Assembly: GCA_009792885.1 (NCBI GenBank)
Contig: WMCF01000032.1
Span: 8,426,386-8,490,385, forward strand
From: Eremophila alpestris peregrina
Taxonomy: Eukaryota; Chordata; Aves; Passeriformes; Alaudidae
Length of the DNA stretch: 64,000 nt
Reading direction: 5' to 3'
The notes under the pieces were generated by a model. That model saw only the letters and a list, made by a program, of their open reading frames with translations, had not been told where the DNA came from and made no database searches. Each line of letters starts with the position of its first letter. Positions within the stretch are counted from its first letter, which is position 1. A program made the position numbers and the translations under genes. Below are positions 11,501-26,727 of the stretch, piece by piece.

Positions 11501-14500
11501 AGGCAATCAAGCAGTTTTTATTTTTAAAGAAGCATTGCTTAGTAGTTTCCATGCAGGAAAGTCTTAATCCATCAGCATGTCTTTTTTTTTTCCTTACATT
11601 TTTTTAAAATTATTTATCAGTACTTGAATAATCTGGTATTCTTAAACCCCTTAGGCAAACTCTTTGACTTCCTCTGCCTGGCAGATGGGTTTTAGCCATG
11701 TATTGTTTCTTAAAATGTTTATGTTGTCACACTTATCATATTTTTCTCAGCTGGAAAAACATTTTTGTTGAAAATCCTGTTTGCTGGTTGTCTCAAATGT
11801 TTCAAAAGTGCTTGTACCTTTCATTTAGGCCAAAAAGCTCTACATGCAGGTATTTTATATTGCTTTGGGGAACATCAAAGCTAAAGCTTAGCAAGTCAAG
11901 CATCTTTTATGAATGGTGCTTTTTTGTATGGATAGGAAGCTAGTTCCATTAAAATAGTCAAAACCCCCAAGGATAAATATACCTCTCTTCTAAGAATTTT
12001 GCAGGGGGTTTCTCTCAGATTAACTTTGAAATCACATCCTGAATTTTATTTGCAGCTTCTTTCAAATTCCTGTTCTTGACACATGAGGGTTTGTGGTTTT
12101 TTAAGATTTCTAAATGAGCTTTATCTACTCCTAGCATCAAATATTACTGGTTTTGGAAGGCAGTGCTTGTTTCCATTGTGTAACTCTGATAGGGCCACTT
12201 GTGAGTCATTGAGGAAAAAACACCAGAATGTCCCAGGGAAGAAAACAAAATTTTCATCAAAAATTGCCCAGGCCCAGCACCTCTGTAATGCTTCTGATCT
12301 GAAATACATTTTGCATTAGAACTTGTTCTACCTGTATTAATTATGCACAGCACTAGACACAAGGATGCTTTCTAGCATGAAAGCTGGGCCTAAAATAACA
12401 GAAAAAGAGGACTTGGATTCAAAGGACGTGGGCTGAAACAGATCATGAATGGAATTTTGCATGAAGCTTGAGAGGGTTTTTCTATCTCAGGAGAGTGGAA
12501 GAACTTTGTGTGAAATGACTCTCAAAGGAGAGTGTGCTGATTAAGGCCAGACTGTTCCCACCCTGAGAAGCAGCCACAGTCTGCATTCCCCTCTGCTGGC
12601 TGACTCCATTCTGGCATGGTCAGATGTATTTTCACATACCACACTCCAGTCTCACCAAAGCCTGGGAATTCAAAATTCCTCAGTCACCCTTCAGTGGGAG
12701 CTGCAGCTGGGCTGCAAACCATGCATGAGTGCTGCTCTGGCTGCATGCACAGGGCAGCATGGGATGCATGGGAACCCCCATGGTTCCATCTCCCTGCCTG
12801 AAGAAGCCTCCTCAGCCAAATCCCAGAGTCTCAGGGCATCCCCTGGCACAGGTGACAGCCAAGTGACAAGCTGTGCTTGCTCCTGGCACCCAGGGTTAGC
12901 AGGGTCACACCAGGTGCTCTTGTTGATTCAGCAGTGATGGAGATGCAGTGGCACAGCTCCACATGAGCTGGCTCACACCTTGCTGCTGGCTACTCAGCAG
13001 TGCACAAATCTGGGTTTCATAAATGTGGAACCATAAATTCAGACAGGAGCAGGAACTGGCAACTAATGGTTTTGACTTCTTGTGGCCTCTGAGCTGTTTG
13101 TGCAGCTGTTGGTGAAGCTGTAAATCAAATCACTCCATGCAGATTTTTGAAGTTCTGTCTAATCTAATAATTTTGAGCCAGAATTGCTCCATTGGTTAAA
13201 TGCAGGCTCTAGTCCCACAAACAGTTACCTTGGCACAATTGCAGCACTGGTAGACTGTGACACACAGATGGTGTGCAAAGAAGGAAGGGAGGCTGCTGGA
13301 TTGTAAGTTTGTCTGTGGGGACAATATCCCTGCATAATTATAACCTTATTCTGAACCACAGACCCTCCATCAATCTCCCTTTCTGATCCCTCATGCTCAG
13401 CCTTTCTCAAACTGAGCCTGTACTCAGGCTTACATGCTTCTTTATGTCTCATCTGTGCAGTCCTAGGTCATCTAATGGTAATAAATAAATGGTAATAAAT
13501 GGATCAAGATTAAATATGAACATGTAACTGCATTTCTCTCACTTAGCAAGCTGTGAGTTACAGTGTTTAGACCAAGCCTTATCCTGGCTTTTTACTGGCA
13601 GCAGGAAGACAGATGATGGATTTGACAGATATCAAATCTAATGTGAAACCATCAGGAGGAAAACCACTCACCAGCCCTTATTTTTGAGGGTTTTGGGTTT
13701 TAAATAACTTTCTACTGCCAGGTTGAATTTGTACAAAGAATTTCATGCCACGTTGCCATCCAAAAATTAAATTTATTGCATCATGAAATTGCAGTTATAT
13801 ACTGCTGAGAGTAGGCTTTCAGCTTCTGTCATAGGCTGGTTTTGAATATACCTGTTGAGTCTAGGGGAAAGGGATGATCCTTTGTTAAAAGCTCATGTGT
13901 AATATTTTAAACTCTTATGGTCTCTAGCCAAGAAAGGTCCCCATTTATTACAGCTGTTGCAGTTAGAAATAAACACATGGGTCTTAGGCAATAAAACATT
14001 ACTTAAATTCTTACCCTCTCATGGTTATATGTACTGCTTTATACCTTTCATATCCTTACAGATGTAAGAATAATCCCATACACATCTATACCAAATAAAA
14101 AGGTTTGGGCATTTTATTACCATAATTCAAGTGTACTTTCAATTTAAAAAGCAGATCCTCACTTTAATTGTCTTTCCCCTGCTGTATTTATAGTCTTAAA
14201 GAAAAACTTTAGGTACAAGAAGATGTTAAGCGAGGGAGAGTCAAAGTTAATACTTGGCAAGAGCTAAAGCAAAGAATTTTTCTAAGGAAATGGAGGAGAC
14301 AGGTCAAATTAATTCCTTGTGTAACTCCATTTACCTCAGTACAGTTACAGGAAGGATGAATTTGGTACCTTATACCTTTGTGGTCAGAGAAAGATTTCTG
14401 TGATCTCAATCAGCACTGTAAAAAATAATAATTCTTAAGAAACAGAATTGTGATTTAAGTCTGGTAGAACTGCCCTTGTTATTTTTAGTCTATTAATATG

Positions 14501-17500
14501 ATTGTAGAGGAACAATAGGTCTGCAGAACAACAAAAAAAGGTCTTCATAAAAAGATTAGTGCATGATGATTTGTAGCTTACATCCTTGGTAGTGTTTTTT
14601 TGTGGGAAAGAGGAATTCAGGACAGACTGCTAAAATGGCCAGGGACAGCAGGGACAGCTGCTCTTTCTTGTGAGTTCCAGAAGCTTTTTTCCAGTTTGCT
14701 GCATTGCAACTTCAACTTTTTCCCTCCAGTCTCATCCTTCTCTTCTGACCACCCCTAATTCACATTCTCCTGTCCCTACAGATTTTCCACTGTGTGTGCA
14801 GGGCTCTCTGTGGCTTCACTGATGAGGTTTTTTTAGATTTTTCTCCTCAGACAGAAATAGTCAGCCCCTTGGGACAGATAAAGGAGAGATGTTTGACCTC
14901 CACCATAATTTTCTTTTTACATTTTAAATTTCAATATGTTTAAATTTGAGATGCTTTAAAATAATGCAAATTCACTGTGAGAGCCAATCTGTGGTACTGA
15001 GGTGTAGCTGTACCCAGAGGTTATTTCCCTTTTAAAACCTTATTATGAAACATCATCCTTGCCTCTCCACCCCACTCTTAAATTCAGGAAATGCTTCTAA
15101 TATCAATGTTAAGATCTTTTAATACTGTAACATTAAAGCATTCATATAATGTAGTAGTGCAATGAAATTTAAGTCAACAGTCTGTCTTTTTTATCCTTAC
15201 CAACTTGCAACTATCAGTTTTAATACAGAGGAAAGTGTCTGTGTATACAAGCATAAAAAAGATGTGAAAATACAAAAGCATTTATTGAAAACAGACAAAA
15301 CCAGGAAGATGATAAAATAGCAGAAGGAAGTGGCCTCACATATAAAAACTTTTGCTTTGTATAGCAGAATTTATCACTAAAAGCTCCAGCTGGCAGATTG
15401 CCATGCTTTGGACTAAACAAGGAATGAAACATTTAAAAAATTTGACTTAGTGTACAAAACACAATAGGAACGATAATGTCTCACAAAGTAATTAAATTAA
15501 ACTTTCTTTTGTTTCCTTTTAATGTGGATCTTTAAAAGTTTTGTTACATTTTCAAATAGCAGAAATCTCATTTGCACAGCTCTCCTCCTAAGGATGTCTG
15601 CATTGATCAGGTGTGCATTCAGCAGGATAGATGAAATCCCCAAATATCCAAAATTAAACAGTGATGGTGGAGAACTATATTTTGAAAGCAAATAATCTTA
15701 TTTCAAAATAGTAGAACCATTAAAGACTATTTTATATAAAGTTATTCACTTTACTGCAGTTTTAATGCACAAAGCTGCTCAAGTAAATGTGGACTGGATA
15801 AGGAATGCATTTTTTAAATAGACTCTGTTCTCCATTTCTTTTTGTGTTTGTGGGGAGAAAATGGAAAGCATTAGGGAATAACAGCACAGTTATGCCTGAA
15901 AGACTTTGACATGGCAGTCTTTGAAATGTGCTGTTGGTGGAGAACACTTCAATAGCAGGAGACTCTGGGATGCTTTAGTTCAGTTGTTGCACCAGCTGAG
16001 AACAAATGAATTCTTTTCTGCAAGGATGTGCTTCCCCCTGGCCTGCCAAGGCCTGAATTCTGGTATTCCTGCTGGAACTGTGTCCAGTGGAACATGGATC
16101 ATGAGCACAACAAACTCTCATGACTAACAAAATCCTGCCCTTGCTCTTCACTCTGAAAGGCTTTTCCAGAGCTCAGCAGTTGAGAAAGACTCCAAACCTG
16201 AAAAACAAGATGGCAGATAACTACAATTAAAACACACAGATAATGTTTTCAACATCTTAATCACATTTGCAAGATAAATACACTGCCAAGTACTAGTTAT
16301 GTTCTTAAATATTGTCTCATTCACAGTTAAAACCTTTTCATCTTGTTGACAAGAGTGGTTATCTCCTCCATACATTAAATAATCCCATGAAGTATTTTTA
16401 TGTGTTTCTTATATTTGAATCTCCAGTGTCCTGATTGCTTCTGTGCAATTTCCATATTTACTCTTTACAAAGTAGTTGCCTGGCAGTTCTTTTTCTAGCT
16501 GCTGCTTTTTCCTGAAATGGTTTGGACTTCCTGCATAATTTGTACAAAGCTTTCCCTTCTATAAATGTCATTTTAATTTTGTTTTAATAAAGCTGGGATA
16601 TTCTGATATGAGTTAAAAAGAGATAAATTCTTTGTATTCTTCAGCTAAAATAATGAAATGCTGCCTTGAACTTATTAGAAATGAGACAACAATATTTTTA
16701 TTAGATTACGAAACTGCAAGTAATGACAGATAAATGCAGATAAATCAGTATTCTTAGAACTCTAAACTGCTAATCAATAAAAGATGTTACTCCAGAAAGC
16801 TGAGCATAGGCAACAGCAGTGAGTAAAGCAATATCTTTATCACAATGGGATTTTGGAAGGTCTGTATTAATTCCAGAATAACAAAGAAAGGTGTGCTTTT
16901 ACCATGCTTAGTGCAGCACCTACAGCTGCACACTTGGGGTGTGTTTCCATTCTTTCTGCTGCACTTTTAATCAGAAATTTAGGCAGAAATTTATCCTTGA
17001 CCTAAACAAGCAGATATTAATGCATGTGTATTAATGCAGTCAGGAAAACTACCATTTCATATTTTATGTGAACAAAAAGGTCTTTTATCTCTAGATCACA
17101 ATTTAGGGGTGTGCTGGGAGCATGATGGGCAAAAGGCTCCCTGAATGCTGCTGCAGAGCTGCTTGGACATCCTGCCTTGGTCTCAGTCCAGTTCTGTCCA
17201 CTCCCATTCAGCAGTCACATGAATAATGGGAACTCTTGGATTTCCTTACAGAGCCCCTCAGTAAAAGTTCAGACACAAACTCCACCTTTGAGTTTGGAGT
17301 CTGCCTTGTTAAAACAATGTCTCCTCCCCTTCTGCAAACAAACAATTGTTTAACATTTCTCTTGTACTTCTTTACCATGATAACAACAGCAGCTTTTAAC
17401 ATTTCATTTAACATTCTCCCTGAATAATTGAATTGACTCTTGAGGGGGCTGTCTTCTGTTCTAAGTGGAAATTGCAAGGAGACACTCTTACTGCTGTGCC

Positions 17501-20500
17501 AATAAATGTGTCAGTCATAACACTATTTAGAATAAAAGGGAAAATAACTGTGGATTCTTCCTTGCAGTGACAAGAAATTATATAAAATAGAATGTTTGTC
17601 AGATTCATTTGAAAAAAGAATTTATTGTTACTTAAAATGTGATAAGAAGAGGTGCTGTGAAAATATACCCATTTCTTCTAACAGCCTAATTTCTTGTAAG
17701 GACTTTCTAATTAATTTTGGTTTGATTTTATTAAGCCACCATATCAAGAATTTACTTCAATATATTTTCTTGATCAATAGTAGTAGATTAAAATATTAAA
17801 ATTATGTTTAACTGCAGTACCAACATCAAGCAAAGTAATACAAGACCCAGCATATCTCAAATGAACAATGTGTAGCAGAAAAAAATCAGAATTTAGTACT
17901 CCAGGAAATCAAAAAGTTATACTTCCTTTTCATAAGAAGCTTTAATAACCTTGTTAACAATTACTTTGAGCAGTTCATGTGAGAATGTCTAAGATTAAAA
18001 AGCAGTAGTGAGCTTAAAGCTATGTAAAAAGTCTTCTCCAAAGCTGTTATCAATGTAATCACTCCAGCAAAGTGGAACATTTTACCACTTTATAAACTGG
18101 AATTTTGAGGAGATTTCTCTTAGAAGACCATCCATATGCTGTAACTTCAGACATTATGTATTTTATTATTATAATTGTCAGATGGTAAACTCTGTCTCTT
18201 TTCCCCAAGATAATACACTTAAAGAGGCTGTTCTTTGCAGAGTACAGTATTTGGGATGTGTGCAGTGAATTTCAAGCTGATACTGTCTCAGTTTGAATGG
18301 CTGGGAAGATTCACATTGACTCTGCTGTGCAAAGGGCTGCACTTTTAACCCAGGCTAAATTTAATGATATTCCCATAAATCAGCAAGTGCAGGCTCTGTA
18401 ACTCAGCTCACACAGGCAGAGCCTCAGCTCCAGAGCTCTGATTAAGTCAGCAGGGCCAGACATCAGTGCTGATCTTGTGTGATTGGATTACAGGGTGGGA
18501 GCTGTGATTTGTCCTGCTGAAACCACTGTAAGGGACTTAAACACATAAATCCTGCTATCAGATTTCTTTTCTTATTGATTACACTTTCTGAAAAGCTAAA
18601 AAAAGAGAACAACAACAAAAAAAGCCCAACCTTGCTTTCTCCAGGTAGCATTATGATAAGGTGCATGTAGGGCTGGAAGGACAACATCTGGGGGAATAAT
18701 AGTAAAAATGTGATTTTCCTTTTCCACAAAAAGGTTGGAAAAATTTTGTGCTTTTTTAATTTCCTCTGAGCCCACTTGCAGTCCTTAGTTAACCCCACCC
18801 TCCCTGTGTGAGCTGAACTACTTGGCAGTTTCTGTTACAAAGGAAAATCATATCTAGGTTGCTTCCTGTCTCAAGTTTTAATTCATACCTTCTCATCCCA
18901 TGTTTCTGGCAAAATAACCTATCAAATTAAACCAAGAATATGTTTTTTTAATTGCTTGGTCTTTCTGGTTTTTTTTTTCTCCATGAGTTTATTTCTTGCC
19001 TCTCATGTTTGTGTGTTAGGTAGAGAGGAGTCACCTTGTGTTGCACATTATCTTCCCATGGCTGGAATATCTGCTGGGAGGCAGAGGAGCCCTCCCAGGC
19101 AGATCAGCTGCTGAATTTAACAAGCACATGTGAATAACAAAGATTAACCAGAAATATTTTCACTTATAAAAACATTCTTTTATACTAACTATAGTAACAA
19201 TAGCCATATACAAAATGGAATCAGCTGCTTCACTTGGGGCCTTCAGAAAAACCACTTCCTGTGTGATGGAAGAGAAACTGCTCTTGCAGGGATACCTGCA
19301 ACTCCTTATGGATACCTAATGAAAAGATATTGGAATTAACTGTAAACTGAGCAAGTAACAAAAAAAGCTTGATGAACTGACTGTAACAAAACACCCAGTG
19401 ATGAAAAGCCCTGCAGACTTCTGCTTGCCAGCATTGGCAAGTTAGTTCAGCTAAACAGAAGGAAAGCAGAAGATCCAGCTATCAACTGCAAAGGAGTGAT
19501 TATAAACCAGAAAGCAAATGTGAGGAAGAGCTCTGAAAATTATGATTGACAGTGACAACACAGACCAGACAGCTTTTATTTTAAGCAACAGATTGTTGGG
19601 AACATACACCATATATCAAAGTGAAGGACTTGAAACCTGCTGCAGTCTGTACAGATGTTCTCACTCAGAAAGCAGCTAGAGGGAACAGAAGATAAAAGAA
19701 GGCTGTCCAACTTCAAAAAAAGGTTTGAATTTTCATTCTGTTTTGACAGGTTTTTGTGCTAGTCTCTGATTTTCAGCGTGACAGAAAATTCAGCATCTAC
19801 AAACCTGACCTAAAGTGAGAAATACCTGAAGGAGTGTAAGTGAACCCTTAAGAAGGTGCTGTACAACACGATGAAATATTTTGTTTTAATCTTAAATGCT
19901 TTTATACTGAAGGAGGCAGGAGTTGGAAATGCTGGAACTGTTGTGGCTCTGGAGCAGGTCAGATGTGCTTGCAGTCAGCATGCAGTACCTGGAATGCAAG
20001 GCTGAGATCTGAGAGCAGATTTAGGAATCCCTGCTGCAGAAAAGATTTTTTATGATATAAATCAAGTCAGGATTACTGAGCTCAGAAGGGTTCTTTGTGA
20101 ATAACTTCCAGCTAAAGTGATTAAGGCCTTCAGCCACTACCCCAGAAAAAAAAAAACAACAAAGAGCATCAAAAACATCCTGCTTGTCACTGCTGCTGGC
20201 TTTTTGTTCAGTGAGCAAGAGGTCTGTGTTGGTTTTGGTCCTTTGCCCATGGGGACACTTTTAACAAAACATAATACTTGAAAGAATTCCAAAATGTGTT
20301 TGTTGTTTCTTTCTTTTCTTTGAACTACGAGGTTAAAGATAAATAAAGGAGTATTTTGATATGTCTAAAAAATACTTGTGATAACAAATAGACAAAGCAC
20401 TTCCTAACCTTCAAGACTTACAAGTGCACTTTGCAAACATGCCACAGATCTTGATAGAAAAATCCCCATCCAATACTTTTTTTTTGTATGTAAGATAAAG

Positions 20501-22478
20501 CACTCCATGCTCTTTTAAAAAATCATCTTGAGAAATGTGGATATCTCCAGCAGAATCTTTGGTACTTGTGTTTGGTTTAAGGTTTTGGTGTTGTTAAATT
20601 TTAATGCTGTAATATCTGCCAGAAAAAGCAAGAGCCAAGAAACGTACTGAAGAGATAAATGTTGTGATGAGTGTAAATTGGTAAGAGCTTCCTCTGGCAA
20701 TCTCACATTTGCAGAGAGGAAATTTGGGCTCCTGTACAGATGAGTTGCTCTTACAGAATTTTACAGTGTGAGATGAACAATGAGACCACCACAAAGTCAT
20801 AGGCCACCAACTTAAATCTGACTTCAAAGCATTTCAGATGCTAAGAGAAAGGGATTTGGAAATGCACAGAGTAAAATGTCTTTCTATTTTCAAAAGCATT
20901 CAGAGTTCCTTGACATTCCCCATTGCAGGGATCACACCCAATTATATAAATGTATGTAAAACCACTGATAAACCATCTGAAAGTGATGACAATGTGAGTA
21001 ATTAAGGCTGTATCACATCACTGTCACAGTGGGTGGCTGGAACATTGTGGACAGACAAAAATGACAATTTCCTACTTCAGGACCTGCCAATCAAATTCCA
21101 AAAGCCATGAGGAACCTACAGTGATGTGCAGGGAGCACTTTTCTTAGCCATGGAGGTCTAACCACATGGCAAAACTTTTAAGAACTTTATTAGATTTATT
21201 CTATTCAGTTTTTTCTTCTCTACTTTTTTCTGTTTAAATGATTGAGTTGCAATATGACCTCAGCATTCATCATTAAGGAAAAAAAGTACACATTTATTTA
21301 GTACTCAGAGTATCAGCCTTTTCTTCAGGGTTGCCAATACCAATTCTTTTCAGAATACAGCCCACAGCAATAACATTCTTCCTCAAAACTATCACTTGTG
21401 GCAGCAAGGGACCCCCAGACCAAACAAAAACAAAGTTTTTTGAGTCTACAATCAAAAGGTCACCTGAGAGCAGCTTTCAGAAGAGAGATCTCTGAAGGGT
21501 GAGTGGCTCCTGTTTTAATACGTTTTGTAATGTTTAACATTTAGCAGAGGATACATGTTTATCTACTTAATGGGAGCAAAACCAAAAGCTCTGGGATCTC
21601 TGTTAATATCTTGGTGATTTTCACTGTGCAGAGAAGCACCAGCAATGTTTATCCTGGATGATGCAAGAGTTGCTATGGCCATTACATGTATTTACCATGG
21701 TTTGTTTTCCCCTTTGAAATGAAGCTGTGCTGTAAGATTGGAGCTGGTTAGTTAGGAAATACCTTGGAACTGCATTAAAAGTAACTGGCTTGTTAAAGCT
21801 TCTCACTATAAAAAAAGTGTGTAAAAAGAATTCCCATTAATGAATATTGGTGGCTAACATCATTAAACTTCAGTTCAAATACCAGATTTCCAAGATCAGG
21901 TATAAGCATTGAATCCTTTTATTCTCACAAAGGTTTTAAATTTGTTTGGTTTCTGTAAACACACATCTCTCAAATTGCACCCCTCCCTGTCTGACTGCAC
22001 ATTGTCACAAACACAATCTCTTCAAGTACATCTGTACAATTCATACAGTGAAAAATTACCAAAACTACCTCTTGTCTTTTAAAAAAAGATGTTTATTTCT
22101 GTTTTTAAATAGCTTGACAAAACCCATCCATTGGTACTCTGAGTTCAGTTGTAAACAGTTAAATACATGACTGCTGTGTACTGATTTTGTACATTAACCT
22201 ATTTGCAGTGACAATCCATGAGACAAATGCACTGTAAGATGTACTAAGGATATGCCATAACTGAAAATACTCCAAAGACTGATGTGTAACTCCCTCCTGT
22301 GGTGTGAGTGAGCAGCTTCACAGTCAGCAGCTTCTGGCAGCTTGGGGAGCACTGCCAATATTCCAAAGTCTCTAGTCAGGTTTCAAGTCTGCTCTGGAAA
22401 CTTCTCTCCCAAGTTAAAAGTGTCACAATAAGTTTTTTAAATACATACAAAGTTGTAAACATATTTCTCTGGAACAAC

Positions 22479-22497
22479 AAAAAAAAAAAAAAAAAAA
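22479..22497. repeat. Poly(A) tract
   Basis: Nineteen consecutive A in an AT-rich region. No target-site duplication or SINE body is obvious around it. Confidence 0.9.
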
Positions 22498-25374
22498 GTT
22501 TGTGCCAGCCTCCACCTCCCACATTGCAATAAAAAAAATATTAAGAATAAAAAAAATAGGGCCAAAGACAAAGGCCATAGACTAAGATTTTTCTGCAGGG
22601 ATGACATCACAGTTTACAGGAAGTATTGGGTATCAGCATTGAAAAATAGTCACCATCAGGTAGCAGAAGCCATTTTCAAGAAATGGTTTCACTCAACTTC
22701 AAGTGATGAATCAGGCACTAAATGTTCCATTTCACTAGTTTTAAGAACAAAAGCTTAAATTACATTTAGGTATTATGTTTGATAATATCTAAAATTGACT
22801 ACAAACAGCAAGTTAAAAACTGATGCTTTTGCAAGGTTTTGACCAGTTTTGCTATCAGGTTTATACTGATCCTCCATGGAGAAGGAAAGAATTTGCAAAA
22901 CAGACTATACATATATAGAGATCACACAACTAAAAAGGATCTTCTCAATGTAGATTATCTTTGTGGAAGTCCCTCTGGTCATTTCCTAAAATGTTTTAGC
23001 TTTTACATTTATTTCATCATTAACAATGAAATAACCATCTTATAGCACTAATTCCAAAAGGACTAAGATAATTGAGATTTTGGGATGCAGTAGAGCATTA
23101 ATTTCAAAGTACAACAGGATTTGCTTTTAGCAGTGCAGGCTGGTAAAGGATAGCTTTATTCTAGGACTTCTGTATTTATTATTCTTGTTTCCACACTGTC
23201 AGGAGATTGATATATATGACCTTGTAATTTAAGTATGACAGTGAATCATAAATATCAGTATTTTTATAGGCAACATTTGGTTTATTTTTAAGTTCTATCA
23301 GGTGCAGCTCTTCCTTGGAGATTAGAGGCTCTGCAGTCTAAAAAGGGTAACTTTTTAGCAAGTAACTGGCATCACAGAAATAAGTGGCAGAACACATTTT
23401 ATTCTGTGCACTCTTAGGGAAAAAAAAAATTCAAAATATTCACATGAATGTACTCTTAAATTTTTGAAAAGGTACACTAAGTTCTAACCTTAATGTATTT
23501 TGTAAGCCCCAAATTCTAGCTGCTATTCTCAGCTGTCAGAGGCACCACATACTCAAATTAAATCTTGGATTTTAATTAAAGCAGCTGTTTTGAAGAGAAA
23601 AAAAAGCAGAAGTATGTCACATTGCCTACATATTGCTGTCAGTTATACCACCTGTCACACACCCTAATGAGAGAATATGGACTCTTACATCTCTACATGG
23701 TTTCTGTCCATTTGTTCTGCATAATTAACTACAGGACAATGTTTCTGAGGTGGAACAAAACATCAGCATATGCTAATGCTGAGAGATTACAGGGAGAGAA
23801 ATATGTGCATGACCAGGCCATACAAATCAAAGGAGCAACCTGACAATAAATGATATATTAGGATAGTACAGGTTTGCTTCTTCCAAAAATTAAATGTGTA
23901 TACCTGTAAGGAGCAGAGGTGGAGAGAAGGAGAAAGGAAGCAAACTTTGGCAAAGCTGAAGAAAGTGCTGTCTTTATAGTCCTAATAATAACTTAAAAAA
24001 AAAAAGAAATAAACCACAAACAAACACACAACAAACCTCAAACAACAGCAAAACCAAAACCAACACTGCAAAAGCAAAGGGCTAAAAGATGTCTACAGCT
24101 GGAACTGTCCCTGTGCAGGATGATGCAGACACACTTGGCTGAGATTGGCTAAAACCACACAGAGAAATAACACCACCATCTCCACTGCATTTTGCACTGC
24201 AACGTCAGAAAGTAAATAAGCAATTGCAGAAGCATCCCACCATCACACTGTGGTAAAACACTTGGTATCTACATGCAGAGCTCTGTGCACACGCATTTTA
24301 AAGGATATTTTCAAAGCAGTACACCATATAGTAAATTTTCACTCAAGTACTAGGAAATTCTCTAAATATTGAGTAATTTTTGATTTTTTTTCTAATGGCA
24401 GAAATAAAACTTTGCTCTGTAGTGCAGGAAGGATCTGGACACTTAGCAATGAAATTTTAGATAGCACAAGTTGTTTAGTAGAACCCTGACGTTTTACTTA
24501 GAAATAACCTCTTCCTAGAGAAGGATGAGAGACAAAAATACAGAAATATGAAGGCAACTCCTGGTTGAGTATAAAGGTCCCTTACCCCTTCTAAGAATGT
24601 TATTTTTCTGTACTATAACAATCATCTGAGACAGCCCTAACAGCACATTAACTCAGGCAAGTTTTCCACATTGGACATGGTGAAGCCATGAAACTCCACA
24701 CAAACTGATTCTTGGCCAAGACACCTTCCATCTTTTGAGATGAGTTAATATCAAAACATCTGTAAGGAAGAGAACAGTGGCCTTAAACCATATAATGTTA
24801 GATTTATCTATAGTTTCTAAGGATGGATGCCATCCTTCAGGTTCCCTATTCTCCCCCCCAGACAGGAAAAGTCATTTAAACATTGTCTCAGTCAGGGCAG
24901 GCAGTTCTGTCAGTGCAAGAACAGCACTTTCCATCCATGGCCTCCCCAGGCTTAAAGTGCAGTACATTACATGAGATTTTAACATACCAAACTATGCTTT
25001 ATTTGAATTTCAGAAGGAATGTTCCAGTTAAAATTACCTTTTAGGTTTTAAGCAATAAAATTCAAGGCAAGGTACATAAAACTATCTTAAAATGGATTCA
25101 ATCTGCTTATTGAAGTTATTCTTTGTATCTTATGTTCAATATACATATAATACACAACAAACATCCATCATTTCACTTAGCTGTGTTGTATTTAAGGTGG
25201 TCCTGTAATAATGATGAAAGGCCACACACTCAGACAAGACTTTGCTTAAAACAGGACTGTATTAGCTGGACTGTGGTAACATAATTCAATATTCCAAAAT
25301 CTCCTCCTCCACAGACTCGTCATTGATAAGGAGAAAACCCTTGGCACTCTGCTGTACACACATTTAAATTCTAG

Positions 25375-25380
25375 TTTATT
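25375..25380 (-). terminator. Candidate poly(A) signal for the 27.4-30.3 kb minus-strand locus
   Basis: TTTATT on the plus strand gives AATAAA on the minus strand, about 2.1 kb past the stop codon of the 262-codon frame. It is one of several such hexamers further left and is chosen only because it is the nearest one I noticed. Confidence 0.2.
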
Positions 25381-26691
25381 GGTGGTGTCTTTCATGTTTC
25401 ATTTCCCCTCCCCTTTGAAATCACCATAAAAACCAAACTGGATTGATGTTTTTATGCCTTTACTCTTGCCTATCAACCTGAGACTCTCCAAGTTCTTGTA
25501 CAGAACTGTGGTTCCCAAAACATGTCATTCCCAAATGACACACAGCAGAGAATGTTCCAGGCCAACCCAGTCAGCTGCACAAGCAAGGTCTCAAGTGACA
25601 GCTGCAGGTACAGCTGTGCCAATTGATCCTTTCTACAGGAAGCCCAAGCACTCAGGTTTTGGGGGTTCATGCTCATCTGAAGGTAAGGCTCTCACCATTA
25701 TGAGGGTATGGGTGTACCAATAGAGCTGGAGTTGCACAACGTTGTCTTTAGCAATCAAGCCAGCCTAAACAGGCTCCAACCCCTCCCTGCCTTCATTCCT
25801 CTGCCCTCAGCTCTGCCAAGTGTTTTTCTGAGTCAAGATACAGGCAGACAGCAGCTTAACACCCTAACTGCAAGCCACAGACATTTGGAGCAGTGTCTTT
25901 GTTTCTGGTGTTCTGGGATGGCAGATCCACATCAGGAATCTCAAACCTCTACAACACTCTCTGTTATGTTAATACCACTCACTACAAGGCTGATGAGTTC
26001 CAGCAGTGGAGAAGAGTGGATGGCTTGACTAAGAGGGAACTGTTGCTGTTAGAATTACTTACAATACATAATCCAGAATTATTTTGGGGCTTTCAGTCAC
26101 TTTGTGACAGGTAACTGCAGGGTCAAAAGTCTGCAAGTAAAACTATCATTTAAATGCACACCAGGGAGAAGTTATTTTCTAAATTAAAGTAAGTGGCTTT
26201 TCATCTCTTAGCATCCAAAAGAAACAATCAGCCAATGGGGATCATGAAAACATATCATGTAACATAAAAAGTAATATATCTTATTTTCAGCACTGAGATT
26301 TAAAAATTTCAACACTTTTCTCCCTAAGACTGATAACCAGCATCTCATCTTCGTAATCAAGGACTTCTCTACACATGTGTGCTAACAGTCCAGTAACCAC
26401 CACCCTGGAAACTCCACTGGCTTTCCAGGTAAATTCAGTTCAAACTAAATGCAACATCACTTCCTCTCCTTCCAAAATGAAGCAAGACCAGCTGGCAAAA
26501 AGGATTCCTAGTGTGTGAATCACTGCCATGGCTTTACTTCACATTAAGTCTTCACTTTCAAGTCAGAGTCAAGGGGAAGCTGAAAATGCATCCTAACCCA
26601 CACACCAACACCTCCCTCTTCCTGTGAGCCCTGGGAGCACATTAAACTGATCTACAGCAACGCCCCTGCTGAGAATTCTGGACATTGAGTT

Positions 26692-26727
26692 CAAAGTTTG
26701 ACCTACTGCACAAAGTTTGACCTACTG
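26692..26727. repeat. 17-bp direct duplication
   Basis: CAAAGTTTGACCTACTG occurs at 26692-26708 and again at 26711-26727, two bases apart. It looks like a local slippage duplication. Confidence 0.9.

Larger units (their letters stand above)
7961..25370. other. Intergenic AT-rich stretch, no gene seen
   Basis: Both strands were read between the CYTH3 CpG island and the SMIM10-like locus. No frame exceeds about 110 codons and none resembles a known protein. A-runs (for example 22479-22497), A-rich simple sequence (about 23993-24065) and small duplications are present. The right part, from about 20 kb, could include long 3' UTR of the minus-strand locus at 27.4-30.3 kb. TTTATT (minus AATAAA) occurs often, for example at 24998-25003, so a 3' end cannot be fixed without RNA data. 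Confidence 0.5.
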
